Shown: positions 18,362 to 28,734 of the stretch, piece by piece
Position numbering within the stretch: the first letter of the stretch is position 1
How the letters are laid out: each line of letters opens with the position of its first letter
Assembly (NCBI RefSeq): GCF_004331415.1
Contig: NZ_SJOP01000013.1
Coordinates: forward strand, 62,001 to 126,000
From: Kosakonia quasisacchari
Lineage (GTDB): Bacteria; Pseudomonadota; Gammaproteobacteria; Enterobacterales; Enterobacteriaceae
DNA: 64,000 bases
Direction of reading: 5' to 3'
Notes under the pieces: generated by a model
What the model was told of the DNA's origin: nothing
The model's input: the letters and a program-made list of their open reading frames with translations, nothing else
The model's database searches: none
Made by a program: the position numbers and the translations under genes

Positions 18362-20650
18362 ATGCTCAATCAAGAACTGGAACTCAGTTTAAACATGGCT
18401 TTCGCCAGAGCGCGCGAGCACCGACATGAGTTTATGACCGTCGAGCACTTGTTACTGGCACTGCTCAGTAACCCATCTGCCCGCGAAGCGCTGGAAGCGT
18501 GTTCAGTGGACCTGGTGGCGCTGCGACAGGAACTCGAAGCCTTCATCGAACAAACCACACCCGTTCTACCCATGAGTGAAGAGGAGCGCGACACGCAGCC
18601 GACGCTCAGCTTCCAGCGTGTTCTTCAGCGCGCGGTGTTTCACGTTCAGTCATCCGGGCGCAGCGAAGTGTCTGGTGCGAACGTGCTGGTTGCCATTTTT
18701 AGCGAGCAGGAGTCGCAAGCGGCTTATCTGCTGCGTAAACATGAAGTAAGCCGCCTTGACGTGGTGAACTTTATCTCTCACGGCACGCGTAAAGACGAGC
18801 CAGGCCCATCATCTGACGCCACTGGCAGCAGTAGCGGGCAGGTGAACAGCGAAGAGCAGGCAGGAGGGGAGGAACGTATGGAAAACTTCACCACCAACCT
18901 TAATCAGCTTGCTCGTGTGGGAGGAATCGACCCGCTGATTGGCCGTGGTAAAGAGCTTGAGCGTGCGATTCAAGTTCTGTGTCGTCGTCGTAAAAACAAC
19001 CCGTTGCTGGTGGGTGAATCCGGTGTGGGTAAAACCGCCATTGCTGAAGGGCTGGCATGGCGTATTGTGCAGGGTGACGTGCCGGAAATTATGGCTGATT
19101 GCACAATTTACTCGCTGGACATCGGTTCTTTACTGGCCGGGACCAAATATCGTGGTGATTTCGAAAAACGTTTCAAGGCGCTGCTGAAACAACTTGAGCA
19201 GGACAATAACAGCATTCTGTTTATCGATGAGATCCATACCATCATCGGTGCGGGCGCTGCGTCTGGCGGGCAAGTAGATGCTGCAAACCTCATCAAGCCG
19301 CTGCTTTCCAGCGGTAAAATTCGCGTGATGGGTTCCACCACCTATCAGGAATTCAGCAATATCTTTGAAAAAGATCGTGCCCTGGCGCGTCGCTTCCAGA
19401 AAATTGATATCACTGAGCCGTCCGTTGAGGAAACGGTGCAGATTATCAACGGCCTGAAACCGAAATATGAAGCGCACCACGATGTGCGTTATACGGCGAA
19501 AGCGGTGCGCGCGGCGGTAGAGCTGGCGGTGAAATATATCAATGATCGCCATCTGCCGGATAAAGCGATTGATGTTATCGACGAAGCGGGTGCGCGTGCG
19601 CGTTTGATGCCGGTGAGCAAACGTAAGAAAACCGTTAACGTGGCGGATATCGAATCGGTGGTGGCCCGTATCGCGCGTATTCCTGAGAAGAGTGTTTCTC
19701 AGAGCGACCGTGACACGCTGAAGAGCCTTGGCGATCGGCTGAAAATGCTGGTGTTTGGCCAGGATAAAGCCATTGAGGCATTAACCGAAGCCATCAAAAT
19801 GAGCCGTGCAGGGCTGGGGCAAGACCATAAACCGGTTGGTTCCTTCCTGTTTGCTGGCCCAACCGGCGTAGGTAAAACTGAGGTGACAGTGCAGCTGTCG
19901 AAAGCGCTAGGCATTGAACTGCTGCGTTTTGACATGTCCGAATATATGGAACGTCATACTGTCAGCCGTTTGATTGGTGCGCCTCCAGGCTATGTGGGTT
20001 TTGATCAGGGTGGTCTGTTGACCGACGCGGTGATCAAACATCCGCACGCGGTGCTGCTGCTTGATGAAATCGAAAAAGCGCATCCGGACGTCTTTAACCT
20101 GCTGTTGCAGGTGATGGATAATGGAACGCTGACCGATAACAACGGGCGCAAAGCCGATTTCCGTAACGTGGTGCTGGTCATGACCACCAACGCTGGGGTG
20201 CGTGAAACCGAGCGCAAATCTATCGGCCTTATCCACCAGGATAACAGCACCGATGCGATGGAAGAGATTAAAAAGATCTTTACACCGGAGTTCCGCAACC
20301 GCCTGGATAACATTATCTGGTTCGATCACTTGTCTACAGATGTGATCCATCAGGTGGTCGACAAATTTATTGTCGAACTTCAGGTGCAGTTGGATCAGAA
20401 AGGCGTATCGCTGGAAGTCAGCCAGGAAGCTCGCGACTGGCTGGCAGAGAAAGGATATGACCGTGCAATGGGCGCTCGTCCAATGGCGCGTGTTATCCAG
20501 GACAACCTGAAAAAACCACTGGCTAACGAACTGCTGTTCGGGTCACTGGTTGATGGTGGCCAGGTCACGGTAACGTTGAATAAAGAGAAAAATGAGCTGG
20601 AGTACGGCTTCCTGAGTGCACAGAAGCACAAACCGGAAGCGGCACATTAA
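18362..20650 (+). CDS. clpA: ClpA ATPase/unfoldase subunit of ClpAP protease
   Basis: 762 residues (E. coli 758). The ATG at 18362 is preceded by GGGGGAGGTG. Order: N-domain binding ClpS (1-140), a linker rich in S, G and E (about 150-170) that is four residues longer than in E. coli, AAA+ module 1 (Walker [10 protein letters not shown]), AAA+ module 2 (Walker [10 protein letters not shown], Walker [11 protein letters not shown]), and the ClpP-binding loop RKSIGLI. An internal ATG at 18878 (M173) has an exceptional AGGAGGGGAGG just upstream, matching the second start that makes a short ClpA in E. coli. Ends with a terminator. Confidence 0.98.
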   Translation: MLNQELELSLNMAFARAREHRHEFMTVEHLLLALLSNPSAREALEACSVDLVALRQELEAFIEQTTPVLPMSEEERDTQPTLSFQRVLQRAVFHVQSSGRSEVSGANVLVAIFSEQESQAAYLLRKHEVSRLDVVNFISHGTRKDEPGPSSDATGSSSGQVNSEEQAGGEERMENFTTNLNQLARVGGIDPLIGRGKELERAIQVLCRRRKNNPLLVGESGVGKTAIAEGLAWRIVQGDVPEIMADCTIYSLDIGSLLAGTKYRGDFEKRFKALLKQLEQDNNSILFIDEIHTIIGAGAASGGQVDAANLIKPLLSSGKIRVMGSTTYQEFSNIFEKDRALARRFQKIDITEPSVEETVQIINGLKPKYEAHHDVRYTAKAVRAAVELAVKYINDRHLPDKAIDVIDEAGARARLMPVSKRKKTVNVADIESVVARIARIPEKSVSQSDRDTLKSLGDRLKMLVFGQDKAIEALTEAIKMSRAGLGQDHKPVGSFLFAGPTGVGKTEVTVQLSKALGIELLRFDMSEYMERHTVSRLIGAPPGYVGFDQGGLLTDAVIKHPHAVLLLDEIEKAHPDVFNLLLQVMDNGTLTDNNGRKADFRNVVLVMTTNAGVRETERKSIGLIHQDNSTDAMEEIKKIFTPEFRNRLDNIIWFDHLSTDVIHQVVDKFIVELQVQLDQKGVSLEVSQEARDWLAEKGYDRAMGARPMARVIQDNLKKPLANELLFGSLVDGGQVTVTLNKEKNELEYGFLSAQKHKPEAAH
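18866..18880 (+). promoter_or_regulatory. Internal ribosome binding site in clpA
   Basis: GGAGGGGAGGAACGT followed by ATG (18878) at codon 173. In E. coli an internal start at codon 169 gives a 65-kDa ClpA without the N-domain. The GGEERMENF context is conserved here. Confidence 0.6.
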
Positions 20651-20668
20651 TCTCTGCGGTTCACTTCT

Positions 20669-20699
20669 AAAAACCGGGCGATATAAGCCCGGTTTTTTT
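20669..20699 (+). terminator. Terminator of clpS-clpA
   Basis: AAAAACCGGGC / GCCCGGTTTTT, 11-bp stem, 7-base loop, run of seven T. It begins 19 bases after the clpA stop. Confidence 0.92.
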
Positions 20700-20717
20700 A
20701 TGGCTGCAAAAGCAGCA

Positions 20718-21230
20718 TCAAATTAGCTTGGTTTCAATACGATTGCGCCCGTGGATTTTAGCAACATAGAGATCGCTTTATCATTCAATTACTTGTCATC
20801 CGGGTGGTAATCGAACTCGGCGACGCCAACGCCACAGTATTCGAAAAGCGTTGTGCCGGTGATACTTTAACCGTCAACGTGGCAATTTTTTGCCGCAGCG
20901 CTTCCAGAATGATTTTCGCCTATAACAGGTCAGATTCGACCAGCAGCACCATAAACTCTTCGCGCCGTAGCGGAAAACGTCATCACTGCTGCTGAAATGA
21001 TCGTCGCTGTATCGCCCGCACTGGGCCAGACGCTCTTAAGTAGCCGATATCCGGCATCGCCAGAATAAAGAGTTTACGCACGTTTAGTGCCAGTGAGATT
21101 TCCCGCGCACAATGGTAGGGATAAAGCGGCGGTTCAGTAATTATGTCAGCGGATATTTGCCATTTTCCAGCTCTACGAGCGTATCGCGCATCGCCGCAAG
21201 CCGGCGGTGGATGTGTCCGGTAAATTGCCC
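20718..21230 (-). pseudogene. Degraded diguanylate cyclase (GGDEF) gene remnant
   Basis: Read on the minus strand with frame changes, this gives successive GGDEF-domain pieces: RDTLVELENGKYPLT-stop-LLNRRFIPTIV, then REISLALNVRKLFILAMPDI, then SSDDVFRYG, then EEFMVLLVESDLL-stop-AKIILEALRQKIA, then GVAEFDYHPDDK, then YVAKIHGRNRIETKLI-stop. In-frame stops are TAA at 21141-21143 and TAG at 20920-20922; at least three frameshifts and an internal deletion are needed, including one inside the GG(E)EF signature itself. The N-terminal sensor part is gone: the remnant ends 6 bases before the RES toxin stop codon. It cannot make an active enzyme. Confidence 0.8.
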
Positions 21231-21235
21231 AAAAA

Positions 21236-21700
21236 TTACGGGGTTGCCAGGCGTGGGTCAAAAGAGAAGGGAAGCGCTTTAACAGTTTTTAGTAACTTAC
21301 TGAAACCAGGATGGATAGGATTCAAAATCGCATTATTCTCTAGTGGAATAACGCAAGACGGAAGCACCAGCGCGACGGCGCTGTTGGCTTCAAGCCACGC
21401 TGTTCCTAAATCCATCGTTGAAAGCGGTGCCGGGTTTTCCTGCCAGTCTGGCGGTAGCCATTTCTTATCCAGATGTTCAATATCCTTGTCAGGGATTTCG
21501 ATACTGAACAGCCCATACTGGCTCAGAACCGTGTCGCTGTGCACGTGTACCAGCATTTCGAGCGCTGCAAGTGAAACGGATGAGGCAACGTAAACCGCAG
21601 GGTGACCTTTGTGATTCCAGCGCCCGCCATAAAGATTCGCACCGCTGCCTGTCCAGGCTTCACTGGCGTAGCGGCGCGTCACCATTCGATAGAAAATCAC
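21236..21700 (-). CDS. RES-domain toxin of a RES/Xre toxin-antitoxin pair
   Basis: 154 residues, GTG start at 21700 that overlaps the antitoxin stop (GTGA). The RES fold signature is clear: R27 in LYGGRWNHKG, Y37 and VAS in PAVYVAS, E48 in LAALEMLVH, S115 in LVLPSCVIP, and the closing NNAILNPIHPGF. These match the Arg-Glu-Ser residues that give the family its name. Characterised members (e.g. MbcT, Pseudomonas putida RES) destroy cellular NAD+ by hydrolysis or phosphorolysis. The order here, antitoxin first and toxin second, is the usual one for the family. It sits between clpA and infA, absent from E. coli K-12, so it is accessory DNA. Confidence 0.88.
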   Translation of the reverse strand: MIFYRMVTRRYASEAWTGSGANLYGGRWNHKGHPAVYVASSVSLAALEMLVHVHSDTVLSQYGLFSIEIPDKDIEHLDKKWLPPDWQENPAPLSTMDLGTAWLEANSAVALVLPSCVIPLENNAILNPIHPGFSKLLKTVKALPFSFDPRLATP

Positions 21701-22140
21701 GCAAACACTCCATGCTCCAGCCTGCCGAGCAGATCGGTCACTTCCAGTGCGCCACTTTCAGTAGCAATCAGCGAAATCGGCGCTACGTTGCCAAGGCCGC
21801 GAACGGGGGTTTCCAGCCAGTCCCACGCCATCTTTTTGCTACCGAAAAACTGTACCGCAGCATCAACAACCCTAACTAAACGAGCAATGCGCTCACTTTC
21901 TTCCGGGGTGAGTGTACGACCTGCGCTTTTGCGACGTGCAACATTGCGTTCGTTGATACCAGTGACGCGCAGAATGTCGGAGCGGGACATTTCTGTCCAT
22001 TCATGAATATTGTCGAGAATGCTGACAGGCAAGCCTTCGTTCAGCATCTGAACGAGTTTTAGCCCTCTGTTTGCGGGGAAACCGGCAAAGCGCCAGAGCG
22101 CATTCTCAGCTGGTTTTTGATCCGGGCTCCAGGTTCTCAT
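21697..22140 (-). CDS. Xre/MbcA/ParS-type antitoxin (DUF2384)
   Basis: 147 residues from the ATG at 22140, which has GGAGGAAAG immediately before it; an upstream in-frame ATG lacks this and lies within the operator region. The N-terminal two thirds look like an Xre-type helix-turn-helix (SRSDILRVTGINERNVARRK) and the C-terminus is the DUF2384 toxin-binding domain (LVRVVDAAVQFFGSKKMAWDWLETPVRGLGNVAPISLI). Such antitoxins neutralise the RES toxin and repress their own operon. Overlap with the toxin gene implies translational coupling. Two palindromes that flank its -10 are the likely operators. Confidence 0.88.
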   Translation of the reverse strand: MRTWSPDQKPAENALWRFAGFPANRGLKLVQMLNEGLPVSILDNIHEWTEMSRSDILRVTGINERNVARRKSAGRTLTPEESERIARLVRVVDAAVQFFGSKKMAWDWLETPVRGLGNVAPISLIATESGALEVTDLLGRLEHGVFA

Positions 22141-22156
22141 CTTTCCTCCCAGGTGG

Positions 22157-22168
22157 TGACATTTGTCA
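22157..22168. promoter_or_regulatory. Proximal operator palindrome of the RES/Xre operon
   Basis: TGACATTTGTCA, inverted repeat TGACA-N2-TGTCA, just downstream of the -10. It shares the core GACA-N2-TGTC with the distal palindrome; centres are 23 bp apart, about two helical turns. Confidence 0.6.
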
Positions 22169-22174
22169 TTATTG

Positions 22175-22203
22175 ATTATAGACAATTGTCGGTAGTGGTT
22201 AAA
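22175..22203 (-). promoter_or_regulatory. Promoter of the RES/Xre operon
   Basis: On the minus strand TTTAAC (22203-22198), 17-base spacer, TATAAT (22180-22175). A consensus -10 with a moderate -35 (4 of 6). The spacer contains the distal palindrome. Confidence 0.6.
22181..22190. promoter_or_regulatory. Distal operator palindrome of the RES/Xre operon
   Basis: GACAATTGTC, a perfect 10-bp palindrome directly against the upstream edge of the -10. Occupancy would block RNA polymerase, so it is the likely autorepression site. Confidence 0.6.
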
Positions 22204-22227
22204 GTCTAATCAGGAGGGATGGGCGTA

Positions 22228-22260
22228 AGAAAAACAAAAGGCCGGGGATTACCCGGCCTT
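22228..22260 (-). terminator. Terminator of infA
   Basis: Minus strand: AAGGCCGGG / CCCGGCCTT stem of 9 bp, 5-base loop, then TTTGTTTTTC. Located 37 bases beyond the infA stop. Confidence 0.88.
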
Positions 22261-22296
22261 CGAAATAGGTGCACTTAGCTGTGCTGATGGAAGATC

Positions 22297-22518
<222 letters not shown>

Positions 22519-22618
22519 ATCCTCGGGGGTATCACTACCATAATTTTTGAACCGGCAAGATAATGCCGAAGTTCGTGTGTTAAGTAAAGATTTACGCTGA
22601 TAAAACACAGCAAAACGA

Positions 22619-22749
22619 CTTTTGCCAGTTACCCTCACGCCACAGCCTGGACGCGCTAAAAGCGCAACCGTAAAGGGGAGCGGTGGAGTAAAGCGAAGGG
22701 CATCCCTGATACGAACAACTCCCAGGTGGGGCGGGGCAACAGGCAAAAG
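22619..22749. repeat. 131-bp imperfect palindrome in the infA leader region
   Basis: Bounded by CTTTTGCCAGTT (22619-22630) and AACAGGCAAAAG (22738-22749), a 12-bp inverted repeat with one mismatch. Inside are nested pairings: CCTGG (22646-22650) with CCAGG, a GCGC-taaaa-GCGC hairpin (about 22652-22664), and AGGG-cat-CCCT. The block is GC-rich between AT-rich flanks. It lies between aat and infA, upstream of the start of infA. An open frame across it is not protein-like. It resembles the size and build of enterobacterial intergenic palindromes (ERIC class) but is not ERIC by sequence. It may instead be a structured leader or aat terminator region. Confidence 0.5.
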
Positions 22750-22803
22750 CTGCTCTGAGCGTCCATTATAACACTCTGATAAAAAATGTGCCGAAAACAT
22801 TCT

Positions 22804-23505
22804 TCAGAGCGATGGAAACAGCGTTCGGGGTACCCAGAAATGGGAAGGGAGAGGCAGTTTGCGCATTTTCTCGAGATATAAAAGGTAATCCCGACGCGGA
22901 ATCTCTATGGCTCCGAGCGACGCAGTATGGCTATTCAGCACCTGGCAATCAATTAGTTCGCCGCCCATGCGCACAAATTCGCCGCTAAAAACAAGTAACG
23001 CAGTTTTGGATGCATTTACGCGGCGACTAAACATTGATTCACCACAGAACAGCGCACCTTGCGATACGCCATACATACCACCCACCAGCTCGTTACCTTC
23101 CCAGACTTCAATCGAGTGCGCATGTCCAAGCTCATGGAGACGATGATAAGCCATCACCACATCAGGCGTGATCCAGGTGCCTTCGTCGCGATCCTGCGAG
23201 CAGCCATCGATCACTTGGCCAAAAGCATGATTCAGCGTTACGCGATAGGGAGAGGTTTTATGAAAACGCTTCATACTGCGGCTGACATGGAATGTGTCCG
23301 GCCACAGTACGGCGCGCGGATCGGGCGACCACCACAGAATTGGGTCGCCGGGTGAGAACCAGGGGAAAATGCCGCGCTGGTAGGCCATCAACAGACGCGC
23401 CGGACTAAGATCGCCACCCAGCGCCAGCAGCCCATTGGGTTCACGCAGCGCCGCTTCGGGCGAAGGAAAAGCGATAGAATGACGAGAGAGCTGCACCAGG
23501 CGCAT
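22804..23505 (-). CDS. aat: Leucyl/phenylalanyl-tRNA-protein transferase
   Basis: 233 residues (E. coli 234) from [10 protein letters not shown]. Transfers Leu or Phe from aminoacyl-tRNA to N-terminal Arg or Lys of proteins, making them N-degrons for ClpS/ClpA. Family landmarks: [66 protein letters not shown] and ASKTALL. Its genomic closeness to clpS and clpA is functional as well as historical. Located between cydC and infA; the E. coli order trxB-cydDC-aat-infA is kept. Confidence 0.96.
   Translation of the reverse strand: MRLVQLSRHSIAFPSPEAALREPNGLLALGGDLSPARLLMAYQRGIFPWFSPGDPILWWSPDPRAVLWPDTFHVSRSMKRFHKTSPYRVTLNHAFGQVIDGCSQDRDEGTWITPDVVMAYHRLHELGHAHSIEVWEGNELVGGMYGVSQGALFCGESMFSRRVNASKTALLVFSGEFVRMGGELIDCQVLNSHTASLGAIEIPRRDYLLYLEKMRKLPLPSHFWVPRTLFPSL
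22842..22849 (+). other. KOPS-like octamer GGGAAGGG
   Basis: Matches GGGNAGGG, the polar sequence read by the FtsK gamma domain. It lies within the 3' end of aat on the opposite strand to that gene. One 8-mer alone is weak; it is listed for its orientation. Confidence 0.35.
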
Positions 23506-23611
23506 GACTTCTGTGCTCCACAACGCGACAAGGGACCCTACTTACTATCGTCATTTTGGCCGTTCCACTTTAGCGTTGCCGTTACAGAAACGGCAAAATG
23601 ACGAATAGCCA

Positions 23612-25333
23612 CTACAGACGCTGCTTAAACTGGTAGTACCGACCCTGTTTCGCCATTAACGCTGCGTGATTACCTTGCTCAATTATTTGCCCGTTGTCCA
23701 TCACAATTATCCGATCGCAACGTGCCAGCCCACGCAGACGGTGCGTGACCATCAGCAGGGTTTTGCCTTTCATCACTTCGCCCAATAATTCAAGGATTTG
23801 GCTCTCGGTAGCGGCATCCAGCCCTTCGGTCGGTTCGTCCAGAAGCACCAGCGGTGCATCATGCAATAACGCGCGAGCAATCGCCAGACGACGCAGTTCC
23901 CCACCGGAGAGCTGGCGTCCGCCTTCGCCGAGCCAGGCATTCAGCCCATTATCCTCAAGCAGTTTTTCCAGCCCGACACGGGCAAGCATCGTACGCAGTG
24001 TGTCATCGCTCGCCTGCGGTGAGGCCAGCAACAAGTTATCGCGCAGCGTCGCGCTGAACAGATGTACGCGCTGCGGCACCATACTGATAAGTTTGCGTAA
24101 ATCAGCTTCCGCAAAGCTAGCAAGCGGCTGGTCATTGAGACGAATCTCGCCGTGCTGCGGATCCCATGCGCGCGTCAGTAATTGCAATAATGTGGATTTG
24201 CCGCACCCGGTTCGGCCAAGGATTGCCACATGTTCTCCGGCGGAAATCGATAAGGAAATTGAGTCCAGCGCACGCTGCGGTTGGCCTGGGTAGTTAAACG
24301 TCATGGCCTCGAATTGCAGGGCGACATCTGTAGGCGTGGCGGCACTGTTTTGCGGGAAGGTGACTTCCGGCTGACATTCCGTTACCTGCGTGATGCGTAT
24401 GGCGGAAGCAATAACCTGCCCCAGATGCTGGAACGCACCGGCTACCGGGGCCAGCGCTTCGAAAGCTGCAAGCGCACAGAAGACAAACAGCGCAATCAAT
24501 GCGCCGGGCTGCGTGTTACCACCAATATCGGCGGAAGCAAACCACAGCATCACAAGCACTGCCGCGCTGCTGATGAGCAGCATCACGGCCTGCGAAACGG
24601 CACTCAGATCGGACTGACGACGCTGGGCATCATGCCAACTGAGTTCAGTGTTTTCTAGCTGTTCACGATAGCGCTGGCTGGCACCAAAAATGGTCAACTC
24701 TGCCTGGCCTTGCAGCCAACTGATTAATTGCTGGCGATACTGTCCGCGCAGGGCGGTCAGATTTTCGCCTGTCGGTTTGCCCGCGCGGTAAAATAACGGC
24801 GGCAGGATAATCAAGGTTGCCAGCATAATACCGCCCAACATCAGAGCCAGCGGTATATCCAGTACGCTTAAGCCCAGTGTGACAACGATGATGACCACCA
24901 GTGCGCCGATCAACGGGGAGATCACGCGCAGGTAAAGGTGATCGAGCGTGTCGACATCGGCAACGACGCGGTTTAGCAACTCACCCTGGCGAAAGCGCGC
25001 CAGCCCGGCAGGGGAGAGGGGGAGCAGTTTACTGAATGTCGAGACGCGCAAGTGTTCCAGTACGCGAAACGTCGCGTCATGGCTGACCAGCCGTTCAAAA
25101 TAGCGCCCGGCCGTACGAATAATCGCTGCGCCACGAACACCTGCAGCAGGCAGCATATAGTTAAAGCTGTAGATGCCGGCGACGCCAACCACGGCGCACG
25201 CGGAGAGGAACCAGCCGGAGAGCGTCAGCAGACCAATGCTGGCAAGCAAAGTGATAACGGCGAGGATAACGCCGAGCATCAGCATCCACTTGTGGCGTTT
25301 ATACAGTGCGAGATAAGGCAGTAATGCGCGCAT
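23612..25333 (-). CDS. cydC: CydC, heterodimeric ABC transporter subunit (glutathione/cysteine, cytochrome bd assembly)
   Basis: 573 residues, as in E. coli. Six membrane helices in the N-terminal half (from MLMLGVILAVITLLASIGLLTLSGW) and a C-terminal ATPase with Walker A GRTGCGKST, signature LSGGELRR and Walker B LVLLDEPTEGLD. CydDC exports or handles thiols (cysteine, glutathione) and heme at the inner membrane and is required for cytochrome bd and periplasmic cytochrome c maturation. Its ATG directly abuts the cydD stop codon, so the two are coupled. Confidence 0.96.
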   Translation of the reverse strand: MRALLPYLALYKRHKWMLMLGVILAVITLLASIGLLTLSGWFLSACAVVGVAGIYSFNYMLPAAGVRGAAIIRTAGRYFERLVSHDATFRVLEHLRVSTFSKLLPLSPAGLARFRQGELLNRVVADVDTLDHLYLRVISPLIGALVVIIVVTLGLSVLDIPLALMLGGIMLATLIILPPLFYRAGKPTGENLTALRGQYRQQLISWLQGQAELTIFGASQRYREQLENTELSWHDAQRRQSDLSAVSQAVMLLISSAAVLVMLWFASADIGGNTQPGALIALFVFCALAAFEALAPVAGAFQHLGQVIASAIRITQVTECQPEVTFPQNSAATPTDVALQFEAMTFNYPGQPQRALDSISLSISAGEHVAILGRTGCGKSTLLQLLTRAWDPQHGEIRLNDQPLASFAEADLRKLISMVPQRVHLFSATLRDNLLLASPQASDDTLRTMLARVGLEKLLEDNGLNAWLGEGGRQLSGGELRRLAIARALLHDAPLVLLDEPTEGLDAATESQILELLGEVMKGKTLLMVTHRLRGLARCDRIIVMDNGQIIEQGNHAALMAKQGRYYQFKQRL

Positions 25334-27100
25334 TTAAATCTCCTCCTGGCGATGGGCAAGGAGGTCGGCAAAGAACCCCTGCGCAGCAGCAAGTTCGGCA
25401 TAGCTGCCTTGTTCCATAATTTGGCCATCCTGCATTACCCAGATAACATCCCAATCAGCCAGGTGTTCCAGATGGTGCGTAACCATCAGGGTCGTTTGCT
25501 GGCGCGAAGCCTCGGTAAGTGCCTGCATCACGCGTTGCTCACTGTGGGCATCAAGGCTGGCTGAAGGTTCGTCCAGCAGCAGCAGTTTACAGGGAGAGAG
25601 CAGCGCACGGGCAACGGCCACACGCTGTGCCTGGCCAACAGAGAGGCGTACAGCCTGATCGCCAGACTGAGTTTCCAGCCCCTCAGGAAGCAGTGGCAGA
25701 AACTCGCTGACCCAGGCTTTATCCAGAACGGTTTTCAACTCTGCATCGCTGGCGTTGGGGCGTGACAGCAATACATTCTCACGCAATGTGGTGCCGGGAA
25801 GTTGCGGATTTTGCCCAACCCAACTTATCGCTTCGCGCCAGCTATCCGGGTCCAGCTCGCTCAGTTCGACGTCGTTAACGCGTAATGAACCTTCGTAAGG
25901 CAGAAAGCCAGAAAGCACATTGATCAGTGAACTCTTGCCAGAGCCACTTCTTCCTACTACGACGACGCGCTGACCCGCGGACAGGGAAAAATTGAGCGGC
26001 CCGGCGAGTACCGCGCCTTCTGGGGATTTCAGAAGCAAATCGCTTGCCGTCAGCGTTACGGGCTCATCGGTTTTCAGCGTGAGATCACCTCGTTTCGGAT
26101 GTGCAAGCGGTGCTTCCATAAACGTTTTCAGGCTGTCCGCAGCGCCAATTGCCTGGGCTTTAGCGTGATAAAAGGTACCGAGATCGCGCAGTGGCTGAAA
26201 AAACTCCGGTGCCAAAATTAGCGCGAGAAAACCGGCGAACAACGTTACACCAGCGCCGTAGTGACCGAAATTCAGCTCGCCAAGATAGGAAAAACCGAAA
26301 TAGACCGCCACCAACGCAATCGATAATGAGGTGAAGAACTCCAGCACGCCGGATGATAAGAAAGCCATGCGCAGCACTTCCATAGTGCGGCTGCGAAAAT
26401 CCTGTGAAGCATGACGAATATTTTCTGTTTCCGCAGCGCCCCGACCAAAAATACGCAGTGTTTCCATCCCACGTAAGCGGTCAAGGAAATGGCCGCTCAG
26501 GCGAGCCAGCGCTTTGAAGTTACGGCGGTTGGCGTCCGCCGCACCCATTCCGACCATCGCCATAAAGAGCGGAATTAGCGGGGCTGTACCCAGCAATATT
26601 AGCGCTGCTGCCCAGTTAATCGGGAACAGAGTGGCAATGATTAGCAGAGGTACGCTCGCCGCCAGCGTCATTTGTGGCAAGTAGCGGGCATAGAAGTCGT
26701 GCATATCATCGATTTGCTCAAGTATCAGCGTGGCCCAGCTTCCGGCGGGTTTTCCCTGGATCCACGCCGGGCCAGCCTGATGCAGGCGATCAAGAACCTG
26801 ACGGCGGATTTCGAAGCGAATATGCGCACCTGCATGGAAACCAACACGTTCTCGCAGCCAGACCACCCAACTGCGCAGGATAAAAATCAGCACCAGCAAG
26901 ATGAACGGCAGTAAGAGGGCTTCGCGCGGGATATTCTCCACAATCATGTGGTTCAGAATACGCGCCAGAATCCATGCTTGCGCGACGATCAGCACGCCGC
27001 TGACCACCCCGAGCAGGCGGGAGAGTGTCAGCCAGCGACGGGAAATAATGCTTTGCTGTTTTAACCAGCGGGTCAGTTCTTGTTGACGGGTTTTATTCAT
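25334..27100 (-). CDS. cydD: CydD, partner ABC transporter subunit of CydC
   Basis: 588 residues from MNKTRQQELTRWLKQQ, equal to E. coli CydD; an open stretch of 52 codons upstream runs through the trxB terminator and is rejected. Membrane region with about six helices (WLTLSRLLGVVSGVLIVAQAW onward), then an ATPase with Walker [10 protein letters not shown], signature LSVGQAQRV and Walker B LLLLDEPSASLD. The signature has V for the usual G at one position (LSVGQ), as in the family. Forms the heterodimer with CydC and precedes it without a gap. Confidence 0.96.
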   Translation of the reverse strand: MNKTRQQELTRWLKQQSIISRRWLTLSRLLGVVSGVLIVAQAWILARILNHMIVENIPREALLLPFILLVLIFILRSWVVWLRERVGFHAGAHIRFEIRRQVLDRLHQAGPAWIQGKPAGSWATLILEQIDDMHDFYARYLPQMTLAASVPLLIIATLFPINWAAALILLGTAPLIPLFMAMVGMGAADANRRNFKALARLSGHFLDRLRGMETLRIFGRGAAETENIRHASQDFRSRTMEVLRMAFLSSGVLEFFTSLSIALVAVYFGFSYLGELNFGHYGAGVTLFAGFLALILAPEFFQPLRDLGTFYHAKAQAIGAADSLKTFMEAPLAHPKRGDLTLKTDEPVTLTASDLLLKSPEGAVLAGPLNFSLSAGQRVVVVGRSGSGKSSLINVLSGFLPYEGSLRVNDVELSELDPDSWREAISWVGQNPQLPGTTLRENVLLSRPNASDAELKTVLDKAWVSEFLPLLPEGLETQSGDQAVRLSVGQAQRVAVARALLSPCKLLLLDEPSASLDAHSEQRVMQALTEASRQQTTLMVTHHLEHLADWDVIWVMQDGQIMEQGSYAELAAAQGFFADLLAHRQEEI

Positions 27101-27165
27101 TGCGCGCTTTGCAGGTGAAGTTATCGGATTTTTGAGCTGGCGCAATGTTACATCGGAGCAAAAAT

Positions 27166-27193
27166 AAAGGCGACTTATAGTCGCCTTTTTTAC
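27166..27193 (-). terminator. Terminator between trxB and cydD
   Basis: AAAGGCGACT / AGTCGCCTTT, 10-bp stem with a 3-base loop. On the minus strand TATTTTT follows. It separates trxB from cydDC; readthrough may still feed cydDC. Confidence 0.85.
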
Positions 27194-27215
27194 CTTTGTT
27201 ACTGACTTGTAAAGA

Positions 27216-28734
<1,519 letters not shown>

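Noticed and set aside
22619..22749. ERIC element call for the palindrome upstream of infA
   Set aside because: Length is similar (about 127 bp for ERIC) but the ERIC core and end sequences are not present.
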